56,621 nt of DNA, from contig JADLHC010000253.1 in NCBI GenBank assembly GCA_020849035.1, positions 1 to 56,621 of the forward strand. The letters are read 5' to 3'. How positions within the stretch are numbered: the first letter of the stretch is position 1; the number at the start of each line of letters is the position of its first letter. Source of the DNA: Planctomycetia bacterium (GTDB lineage Bacteria > Planctomycetota > MHYJ01 > WSZJ01). Below the pieces are notes generated by a model, which made no database searches, had not been told where the DNA came from, and saw only the letters and a program-made list of their open reading frames with translations. Below are positions 50,456-56,621 of this stretch, one piece after another. The position numbers were made by a program, and so were the translations under genes.

Positions 50456-51550
50456 ATGACGCGCAGGAACATCTACTACTACGTGAGCGGCCACGGATTC
50501 GGCCACGCAACCCGCTCCTGCGTCGTCATGAACGCGCTCCACGCCCTCGACCCCAGCGTCTTCTTCCACATCCGCTCCAACGCCCCCCGCTGGCTCTTCG
50601 CCAAGAACGTCGTCGCCCCGTTCGAGTACTGCTTCGTCGAGGTCGACGTCGGCGTCGTCCAGCGGACGATCTTCAACATCGACAAGATGCGGACGCTGAG
50701 GAACTGCGAAGAAGCGCTGGAGCGCGGGCCGAAGGTCCTGAAGCAGGAGATCAAGGTCGCGCAGGCGGAGCCGCCGGCGTTGATCGTGTCGGACATCGCG
50801 CCGATGGCTTTCGACGTCGCGAGCAAGATCGGCGTGCCGTCGGTCGCGATCGGGAACTTCTCATGGGACTGGATCTACGAGGCGTACGTGGACGAGATGA
50901 AGCCCTTCAAGGGGATCATCGACGCCACGCGCGAGTCGTACGCGAAGGCGGACCTGCTGCTGAAGCTGCCGCTGTGCGGCGAGTTCCCCGCGTTCCGGAA
51001 ATCGAAGTCGATCCCGTTCATCGCGCGGAGGTCGACGGCGAACCGGGCGGAGGTGTTCGAGACGCTGGGGATCCCGAAGACGAAGCAGAAGGTGGTGCTG
51101 CTGGCGTTCGGCGGGGTGGACGGGGCGGGGTTCATGATCGACGGGATCGAGCGGAACCCGCAGTTCCTGTTCGTGATCCCGACGGACCAGGCGATTCCGC
51201 GGCTGGCGAACGCGGTGAAGGTGCCGGAGGTGGTGCACGTGCGGTTCCAGGACCTGGTGAAGTCGTGCGACCTGGTGGTCTCGAAGCCGGGGTACGGGAT
51301 CGTGAGCGAGTGCATCGCGAACCAGACCCCGTTCCTTTACACGAGCCGGGACGACTTCATCGAGTACGAGGTGATGGTGAAGGGGATGAAGAAGGTGCTG
51401 CCGACGGCGTTCATCCCGAGGATGTACCTTGTGATGGGGGACTGGGACATTCACCTGGAGGGGTTCATCGGGGCGAAGCACGAGTGGAAGGGCGTGGCGA
51501 CGGACGGGGCGGAGGTGGCGGCGGGGTTGCTGAAGAAGTACCTGAAGTAG
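50456..51550 (+). CDS. GT1-like glycosyltransferase, arabinokinase-N-domain type
   Basis: A 364-residue protein. It begins YYYVSGHGFGHATRSCVVMNAL, the glycine/histidine-rich loop of the GT-B family related to MurG-like enzymes and the N-terminal domain of plant L-arabinokinase. The C-terminal half has VVLLAFGGVDGAG and SCDLVVSKPGYGIVSECIANQTPFLY, the nucleotide-sugar binding signature. Donor and acceptor unknown. No kinase domain follows, unlike the plant fusion. Monocistronic, followed by a heptamer repeat block. Confidence 0.85.
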   Translation: MTRRNIYYYVSGHGFGHATRSCVVMNALHALDPSVFFHIRSNAPRWLFAKNVVAPFEYCFVEVDVGVVQRTIFNIDKMRTLRNCEEALERGPKVLKQEIKVAQAEPPALIVSDIAPMAFDVASKIGVPSVAIGNFSWDWIYEAYVDEMKPFKGIIDATRESYAKADLLLKLPLCGEFPAFRKSKSIPFIARRSTANRAEVFETLGIPKTKQKVVLLAFGGVDGAGFMIDGIERNPQFLFVIPTDQAIPRLANAVKVPEVVHVRFQDLVKSCDLVVSKPGYGIVSECIANQTPFLYTSRDDFIEYEVMVKGMKKVLPTAFIPRMYLVMGDWDIHLEGFIGAKHEWKGVATDGAEVAAGLLKKYLK

Positions 51551-51682
51551 TTGGTAGTTGGTAGTTGGTAGTTGGTCGTTGGTCGTTGGTGGTTGGTGGT
51601 TGGTGGCAGCCGTCCGAGTCGGGTGGGGGTGCCTGGGAACCCGATCAACCACCAACCAGGAACCACGAACAACCAGCCAACG
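51551..51682. repeat. Heptanucleotide repeat pair forming inverted arms
   Basis: The left arm (51551-51606) has about eight 7-bp units of TTGGTAG/TTGGTCG/TTGGTGG. The right arm (51645-51682) has the complementary type CAACCAC/CAACCAG in degraded form. A GC-rich centre of about 38 bp lies between. The arrangement matches 23729-23849 with a different heptamer and could act as a terminator-like hairpin for the preceding gene. Confidence 0.75.
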
Positions 51683-51709
51683 GCCCTCGCAACGGGGCAC
51701 ACAAAGGTC

Positions 51710-51737
51710 TTGACTGGGGGCAGGCCTGCCCTAAGAT
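51710..51737 (+). promoter_or_regulatory. Promoter of the small lipoprotein gene
   Basis: TTGACT (51710-51715), 16-bp spacer, TAAGAT (51732-51737). The leader of about 60 nt contains GGAGG 6 nt before ATG 51804. Confidence 0.7.
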
Positions 51738-51803
51738 GACTCGCCGTTGCGGGATTGACAGTCAACAAGAGGGGGGCCACAGGCCCAGCTTGGAGGAAAC
51801 GGG

Positions 51804-51986
51804 ATGTTTAAGAAGCTTCTCCTCGTCGGAATGCTGGTTTCGGCCGCGGCCCTCGTCGGCTGCACGTTCGACGGCGATCACAACAAGCATCACTGGTGGG
51901 CATTCCGGCAGGACGTCCACGAGATGCACCGGTTCATCGACCGGCACTTCCTGAACTACGACGAGCGGGATCCGGCCCGGTACTAG
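51804..51986 (+). CDS. Small His-rich lipoprotein
   Basis: A 60-residue protein. Signal with lipobox ALVGC (Cys20), so the mature chain is only about 40 residues. It is rich in His and Trp (HNKHHWWAFRQDVHEMHRF) and ends DERDPARY. Strong promoter, good ribosome binding site and a strong terminator show a well-expressed single gene. The residues suggest an outer-membrane or periplasmic surface peptide; a metal-binding role is possible but unproven. Confidence 0.8.
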   Translation: MFKKLLLVGMLVSAAALVGCTFDGDHNKHHWWAFRQDVHEMHRFIDRHFLNYDERDPARY

Positions 51987-52005
51987 CCGGCCCAGCAGGA
52001 CCTCC

Positions 52006-52044
52006 AGGCCGCCCTGCCCCGCGCAGGGCGGCCTTATTTTGTTT
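52006..52044 (+). terminator. Rho-independent terminator of the small lipoprotein gene
   Basis: A perfect 11-bp stem (AGGCCGCCCTG at 52006-52016 with its complement at 52024-52034), 7-nt loop, then TATTTTGTTT. The T tract overlaps the stop codon of the convergent gene. Confidence 0.9.
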
Positions 52045-52561
52045 CCGGGCGGACTTTCGCGAGGGCAAGACGCCGGCCGGCGGAGAGGAACTCCAGGGTT
52101 TCGGGGCGTCGGAAGTCGGGGTAAGTCCAGGGAAGGGGCTGGAAGGCGCCGTCGCGGAAGACGAGGGTGATCTCGGCCCAGATTCCGTGGCCGATCCAGA
52201 TCCGATGGCCGGCCTGCTTGGTCGAGGCGAGGGTGAGGTTGTGCGGGCCGAGGTGGCCGGGGTCGATGTTGACCGGGCGGGGAACGGCCGCGCCGGCCGC
52301 GGCGGCGACTTCGAGGGCGATGGCCCGGAGCTTGGCGGCGGCCAGGCTGTCCACCCGCGCGGGGCGGTCGAACACGAGGAACTGCCGGAGGAGGCCGGGC
52401 CCCATCTGGGAGGCGTAGTAGTCAGACTCGGTCCACGGCCGCGGGGGGCTGGCGAGGGCTATCGGTCCCCATTCGCCTTCCACGGCGTCCCGCGCCGCCG
52501 ACAGCAACTCCTCGGATCCCGCGAGAAGGCCCGTGAACAATGCCGCGAGGGGAACCTGCAT
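52034..52561 (-). CDS. DUF4416 family protein
   Basis: A 175-residue soluble protein. The pattern PLAALFTGLLAGSEELL..., then IALASPPRPWTESDYYASQMGPGLLRQFLVF, then VNIDPGHLGPHNLTLASTKQAGHRIWIGHGIWAEITLVF and PLPWTYPDFR is that of DUF4416, a conserved family of unknown function seen in Planctomycetota and several other phyla. The NIDPG and WTYPD motifs are intact. It lies 26 bp downstream of the FlgM-like gene on the same strand, perhaps as an operon. Confidence 0.88.
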   Translation of the reverse strand: MQVPLAALFTGLLAGSEELLSAARDAVEGEWGPIALASPPRPWTESDYYASQMGPGLLRQFLVFDRPARVDSLAAAKLRAIALEVAAAAGAAVPRPVNIDPGHLGPHNLTLASTKQAGHRIWIGHGIWAEITLVFRDGAFQPLPWTYPDFRRPETLEFLSAGRRLALAKVRPETK

Positions 52562-52587
52562 CCGCTCAAGTCTACACGGATCGACCC

Positions 52588-52851
52588 TCAGCGAAGATCG
52601 TCGAGGATCCTGTCCAGGGCCGCGCCGAGCAGCCGGTCGACATCGTAGGTGCCCGATTCGATTCGCCGCCGAATCTCCGCCACCCGTTCAGCGCGGATTT
52701 CTGGAGCGCCCTGAAGCTGCTGGCGGAGGCGTGCCTGGGGTGAGATGCTGACGGAATCGCCCGGAAGCTCGGAAGGGGACGTGGGGTCGAGGCCGTCGAA
52801 GGTCCGGCGGGGTCGAAGCGGAAACGAAGGATCGACCCTGTTGATTTCCAT
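52588..52851 (-). CDS. FlgM-like anti-sigma factor
   Basis: An 87-residue protein. The second half (DSVSISPQARLRQQL, then IRAERVAEIRRRIESGTYDVDRLLGAALDRIL) has the FlgM signature: a V-x-I/L-S motif, then RVxxIRxxIxxGTYxVD that contacts sigma28. The N-terminal half is disordered-looking, as usual. No flagellar gene is near, so it may control another sigma factor. The AT-rich 27-bp palindrome lies 73 bp upstream. Confidence 0.8.
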   Translation of the reverse strand: MEINRVDPSFPLRPRRTFDGLDPTSPSELPGDSVSISPQARLRQQLQGAPEIRAERVAEIRRRIESGTYDVDRLLGAALDRILDDLR

Positions 52852-52923
52852 AGGAGTGGGGGTCCTTTGGAAGAGAGGGTAAGAGAGTCATCGGCGCGGA
52901 ATTGGAAGCGCTTGAGGGGTATT

Positions 52924-52950
52924 TCAAAATGAAATCTGATTTCATTTTGA
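52924..52950. promoter_or_regulatory. 27-bp AT-rich palindromic operator between divergent genes
   Basis: A perfect 12-bp inverted repeat with a 3-nt centre (half site TCAAAATGAAAT). It stands out from its GC-rich surroundings. It lies 73 bp before the FlgM-like gene and 54 bp before the exported protein gene at 53004, so a bound regulator could control both. Confidence 0.8.
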
Positions 52951-52990
52951 TATAGCCGCCTTCATCTGGCACCTTCCTGCACCGCCACCG

Positions 52991-52996
52991 TATACT
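52991..52996 (+). promoter_or_regulatory. -10 box of the gene at 53004 (leaderless)
   Basis: TATACT ends 7 nt before GTG 53004. No good -35 is present at normal spacing, suggesting an activator or an unusual sigma factor; the palindrome lies 40 bp upstream. Confidence 0.5.
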
Positions 52997-53003
52997 CGCC
53001 TGC

Positions 53004-54998
53004 GTGAAGCGTCTCTCCCTCCTCCTCGGCTTGCTCGCCACCACGGTCCAGGCGGAGGACGTGCTCGTCCTCAACAACCAGCACGAAATTGCCGGCACCA
53101 TCGTCAATGACGACGGAGACGTCATCGTCGTCCAGACGACCGCTGGCGCCGGCCGCGTCTCCTGCCCCTATCCTGAGGTCGCGACGATCAACGGCCTGCC
53201 CGCGCCCCGGGTCCGCGAGCTTCGCCTCGAGGCCCGACACGCGCAGGACGCGTTCGCCCGTCGGGGACTCGCCGCACCCCCGGGGCTCCAGGTCCGCGGC
53301 TGGTCGCTCGAGAAGTTCGGCGAGACCGCACGCGCGTCGACTGCGGCCGCTCCCCCGCTCGCCGCCCTCGTCGCCTTCGGCCTGGCCGAGGCGGATTCCG
53401 CGCGACCGGAAGCCGCCGCGGCCTGGCGCGCCGCCCACCGCCACGCCGCCGCCCGCCCTGCGGAGTCCCTCCTCATCCTCCTCGTGCCGGACGAGGCCGC
53501 CCCCGACCCGACGCTCCCGTTCTGGCGGGCGGCCGGCCTGCGCACACCCTCGTACGCGGTGACGAGGGAATTCGGCATCGCCGCGCTCGACGCCGCTACC
53601 GCCCCGGCGCGCGACGCCGCGGTCGCCCTCGCGGGAACATGGTCCGACGCCGAGCTCGCGCTCTACGCGGCCCGCACCGGAACGGCCGCCGCCGTCGCCC
53701 TCGACGCCCTTCTCGACCCGCCAGGCCTGGGCTCGGACCAGGGAGACATCCCCCTCGAACTCGCCGCCCTAGGCGACGCCCCCTCCCCTCCGGACGCCCC
53801 GCGCTTCCTCGCCGCCTGGCGCGCCTTCGCAGAGAACGAAGGCCTCCGCTTCGCCCGCACCGCACGCCTCGCCGGCGGCTGGCGACTCGCCTTCCACGTC
53901 ATGGACGACCCGCCCTCCTCGTCCGAGCAGATCCTGCACCCGGAGAAGTACTTCGTCGACCGCGACACCCCCTCCCGGGTCGAGCTCGCCCCGCTCGGCA
54001 TCCCCCGCGACGCCGCTTCGTTCGGATTCGTCGCGGGCGGGTCGCTGGGGGAAGCGATGCTGCTGCAGTCGCTGCTGAACGCGGCGGGTCGCGGCCGGCA
54101 GGGGCTGGACGCCGGCCCGGCGCGCGCCGCGGCCACCGGCTGGGACGGAGACGCCTGGCAGGTTTACGCGTCGCGCGACGGCTCCCTCGCCCTCGCCTGG
54201 ATCACCGCATGGGACTCCCCCGAGGACGCCCGCGAATTCGCCGAGGCCGCCGCCGCCGCCGGCGCCCTCCGACGCGGGCGGGGCAAGACCTCCCCCGACG
54301 GCACCCGCCTCCGGTTCGAGTCCGCCGGCGCACGCGGCGTCGCCGAGTGGAAGGACCGCCAGTGCGTCGTCGTGGAGGGGATGCCGACGGAGGAAGCGGC
54401 GGTCGCGCTGGCGGAGGCGGTCTGGGCCGGGCGGCGGGTGCGCAAGGAGCCGGTCGCCCCGATCGTGCTGGCGCCGCGCGACGCCGTGACGCGCGCGCTG
54501 GCGACGACCGACGCCCTGGCGCCCGGGTGGTCCGCCGATCCTCCCGCCGCGCAGCCCCTCGGCGGCCGGTTCGACACGGGCACCCGCACCTGGCGCGCCG
54601 CGGGGGCGTTCTCCGCGTCGGTTCCGGCGGACTGGGAAGCGACTTCGCGGCCGTCCGCGCTCGTTCTTGCGCCTCCCGCGCCCGGGCTCACGGTCACGGT
54701 CACGTTTCACCGTCTCGCCGCCGACGCCCCTCCGGCGCTCGTATTCGCCCGGGCCCGCTCCCTCGCCGCCCGCGGCGCCGCGGCCCCGTTCCTGCCGTAC
54801 GACGCCCGCACCGCCGACGGCCGCGCGTGGTGCCAGTTCGCCGTCACGCTCCCCGACCATCGCGCGCATTTCGCCTGGGCCGTCTCCGGCCGCGACGCCG
54901 TCCGCGTCGAGGCCGTCGCACCGCCTTCGGGCGCCCCGCCAGAAATCCGCAAGGCCCTCCAGGACCTCCTCGCCACAGTCCGCTTCGAGCGCGAGTAG
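53004..54998 (+). CDS. Exported protein, peptidase-motif-less paralog of the next gene
   Basis: A 664-residue protein with a signal peptide (RLSLLLGLLATTVQA). An N-terminal beta segment (VLVLNNQHEIAGTIVNDDGDVIVVQT) is followed by a long Ala-rich region. From about residue 305 it shares with the downstream protein the segment SSEQILHPEKYF, then TGWDGDAWQVYASRDGSLALAWITAWDSPEDAREFAEA. The HExxH motif of the downstream protein is not found. A further C-terminal domain (about 525-664) resembles a PsbP/Mog1-like fold. It starts at GTG 53004. Probably a pseudo-peptidase that may bind the same partners. Confidence 0.78.
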   Translation: MKRLSLLLGLLATTVQAEDVLVLNNQHEIAGTIVNDDGDVIVVQTTAGAGRVSCPYPEVATINGLPAPRVRELRLEARHAQDAFARRGLAAPPGLQVRGWSLEKFGETARASTAAAPPLAALVAFGLAEADSARPEAAAAWRAAHRHAAARPAESLLILLVPDEAAPDPTLPFWRAAGLRTPSYAVTREFGIAALDAATAPARDAAVALAGTWSDAELALYAARTGTAAAVALDALLDPPGLGSDQGDIPLELAALGDAPSPPDAPRFLAAWRAFAENEGLRFARTARLAGGWRLAFHVMDDPPSSSEQILHPEKYFVDRDTPSRVELAPLGIPRDAASFGFVAGGSLGEAMLLQSLLNAAGRGRQGLDAGPARAAATGWDGDAWQVYASRDGSLALAWITAWDSPEDAREFAEAAAAAGALRRGRGKTSPDGTRLRFESAGARGVAEWKDRQCVVVEGMPTEEAAVALAEAVWAGRRVRKEPVAPIVLAPRDAVTRALATTDALAPGWSADPPAAQPLGGRFDTGTRTWRAAGAFSASVPADWEATSRPSALVLAPPAPGLTVTVTFHRLAADAPPALVFARARSLAARGAAAPFLPYDARTADGRAWCQFAVTLPDHRAHFAWAVSGRDAVRVEAVAPPSGAPPEIRKALQDLLATVRFERE

Positions 54999-55082
54999 CC
55001 CGCCTTTTTTCTCACGCCCGCGCGCTTCCCGCCGTACACCATGGGCCTGCCACAGAACGCCCCCATTTCCACGGAGCGCCCC

Positions 55083-56621
55083 ATGAAATCCATGCTGGGT
55101 CTCGCCGCCCTGCTCTTCCCCATCGCCGCCTTCGCCCAGGAAGACGGGAAGAAGCCGCTCGACGCCAAGGAGGTGAAGAAGCTGCAGAAGATCGTGGAGG
55201 AGGCGCGGGGGCTGAAGTTCAAGGACCCCGTGAAGGTGCAGGTGCAGGACGAGGACGACCTGAAGGCGATGGTGGAGAAGTCGTTCGACGAGGAGTGGCC
55301 GGAGGAGAAGGCGAAGAAGGCGGAGGTGGCGTACAAGAAGCTGGGGCTGATCCCGCAGGACATGCAGCTGCGGAGTTTCATGGTGGACCTGCTGGCCGAC
55401 TCGATCGGCGGGTACTACGACCCGAAGACGAAGCAGCTGTTCCTGATCCGCCGGAAAGCGGGCGGGAACGAGGACATGAACCGGATGATGGAGCAGATGT
55501 ACGGGACGGACTGGGACACGATGGCCACGATCCACGAGCTGACGCACGCGCTTCAGGACCAGCACTACGACCTCTCCACGATCCCGACGGACATGGAGGG
55601 GGAGGACGACCTGACGAAGGCGATGCAGTGCGTGTTCGAGGGCGAGGCGAACTACGTGATGTACGACCACGTGCTGGGGAAACGGGGGATGAGCCTGCGG
55701 AGCCTGCCGAGCCTGAAGATGTTCCTGGCGGGGGGCGCGCAGGGGTCGCCGAAGATGAACGCGGCGCCGGAGTTCCTGAAGCGTGGGCTGGCGTTCCCGT
55801 ACATGGAGGGGATGGTGTTCGTGCACGCGGTGATGGTGAAGGGGGAAGGGTGGGAGAAGGTGGAGGCGATGTACGGGAAGCTGCCGCTGTCGACGGAGCA
55901 GATCCTGCACCCGGAGAAGTTCCTGGAGGGGGACTGGCCGCAGCAGGTGCGGCTTCCGGACCTGGCGGAGACGCTGGGCAAGGGGTGGGAGCTGGTGGAC
56001 CAGAACACGCTGGGCGAGCTGAACGTGCAGGTGATGCTCGGCGAGTTCCTGAGCCGGAAGAAGTACCCGAAGACGATCGCGATGGCGTCGGCCGGCTGGG
56101 ACGGGGACCGGTACGCGGTGTACCGGAAAGGCGAACTGACGGCGATGGCGCTGGTGACGACGTGGGACACGGAGGAGGACGCGGAGGAGTTCGCGAAGGC
56201 GGCGGTGAAGGCGCTGAACAAGAAGACGAAGACGGAGGGGGCGGCGCACGAGGCGGACATCACGCGCTGGGCGGGCGGGACACTGGTGGAGCGCCACGGG
56301 CTCGACGTCCTCTGGCTCGAGACGGCGGGCAAGGCCGCCGACGGGGTGCGCGCGGCGGTGTGGCACGGGCTGACGAAGAAGGAGATCTCGAAGGTCGACC
56401 GGAAGAAGCCCGCGGTGACGGACGCGCCGAAGGAAGGCGCGCTCGCGGAGAACGACCTGTACCGCCTGAGGAAGGCGCCGAAGGCCGCCTGGAAGGTGGA
56501 GGAGGACGGGACGGACGTGACGGTCACGTGGAAAGGCATGGACGGGGCGGCGTCGTTCCACCCGGTGTCGAAGAAGAACCGCGACGCCGAGAAGGCGCTG
56601 GAGGAGGCAGTCGCGAGCGCG
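55083..56621 (+). CDS. Exported zinc metallopeptidase-like protein (partial, runs off window)
   Basis: An open frame of 513 codons starts at ATG 55083 and has no stop before the window end. Signal peptide: MLGLAALLFPIAAFAQ. A zincin motif HELTHALQDQHYDL has His151, Glu152 and His155, and FEGEANYVMYDHV about 40 residues later may supply the third ligand, as in gluzincin-type peptidases. STEQILHPEKF and AGWDGDRYAVYRKGELTAMALVTTWDTEEDAEEFAKA follow, shared with the upstream gene. It should be a secreted or periplasmic peptidase. The end is not visible. Confidence 0.85.
   Translation, partial: MKSMLGLAALLFPIAAFAQEDGKKPLDAKEVKKLQKIVEEARGLKFKDPVKVQVQDEDDLKAMVEKSFDEEWPEEKAKKAEVAYKKLGLIPQDMQLRSFMVDLLADSIGGYYDPKTKQLFLIRRKAGGNEDMNRMMEQMYGTDWDTMATIHELTHALQDQHYDLSTIPTDMEGEDDLTKAMQCVFEGEANYVMYDHVLGKRGMSLRSLPSLKMFLAGGAQGSPKMNAAPEFLKRGLAFPYMEGMVFVHAVMVKGEGWEKVEAMYGKLPLSTEQILHPEKFLEGDWPQQVRLPDLAETLGKGWELVDQNTLGELNVQVMLGEFLSRKKYPKTIAMASAGWDGDRYAVYRKGELTAMALVTTWDTEEDAEEFAKAAVKALNKKTKTEGAAHEADITRWAGGTLVERHGLDVLWLETAGKAADGVRAAVWHGLTKKEISKVDRKKPAVTDAPKEGALAENDLYRLRKAPKAAWKVEEDGTDVTVTWKGMDGAASFHPVSKKNRDAEKALEEAVASA

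Noticed and set aside
53769-56561. Minus-strand open frame of 930 codons
   Set aside because: Antisense to the two exported paralogs; the plus-strand frames have signal peptides and an HELTH motif.

Overview
This is a very GC-rich bacterial chromosome segment with strong G/C preference at third codon positions. It is densely packed with short operons, many joined by 4-bp ATGA/GTGA overlaps. The gene mix suggests an uncultivated lineage of Planctomycetota or a related group: a Ser/Thr kinase fused to GspE/MshEN-like repeats, many exported TPR, HEAT and coiled-coil proteins, a two-b-subunit ATP synthase operon, DUF4416, FlgM-like and cysteine dioxygenase genes. This taxonomic call is an inference from family content and gene style only; no rRNA gene is present.

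Layout. 1-4993 (minus): response regulator, sensor kinase, ArnT-like glycosyltransferase, Gfo/Idh/MocA oxidoreductase and the start of a proline-rich protein. 5113-12174 (minus): Ser/Thr kinase, an exported TPR protein, an exported HEAT protein with a receiver-like insert, then an operon of three anchored coiled-coil proteins with Spy/CpxP-like helices. 12291-22585: an integrative element of about 10.3 kb in tRNA-Cys. It has a tyrosine integrase, a small RHH-like protein and a serine recombinase under an operator-covered promoter, an SDH/Clp-fold protease pair, a prim-pol/helicase replication operon flanked by iteron-like repeats, a possible sigma-like protein and two secreted or membrane cargo proteins. 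It is bounded by a 38-bp direct repeat, and it supplies a new promoter and 5' half to the tRNA-Cys gene.

22632-32622: a TVP38-type membrane protein, an NtrC-like sigma54 activator, an ABC exporter operon with a membrane TPR protein and RsfS (apparently started at AUU), lipoproteins, a membrane-anchored cytochrome c and a cysteine dioxygenase. 32650-40470: a complete F-type ATP synthase operon (atpZ-I-B-E-F'-F-H-A-G-D-C). Its subunit a ends in a histidine-rich tail, and subunits c and b carry signal peptides. 40480-56621: exported proteins, a truncated ATPase/TPR remnant, a degenerate MBL-fold protein, a large TPR protein, HemL, a vWA protein, a fourth LTxxQ-type protein, a GT1-like glycosyltransferase, a small lipoprotein, DUF4416, a FlgM-like protein, and a pair of paralogous exported proteins of which only the second keeps an HExxH peptidase motif. 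The second runs off the window.

Two features recur. Several genes have a -10 box only 6-10 nt before the start codon, implying leaderless mRNAs. Heptanucleotide repeat blocks occur in three intergenic regions, two of them as inverted arms. The most distinctive item is the tRNA-Cys element that replaces the promoter and 5' half of its target tRNA.
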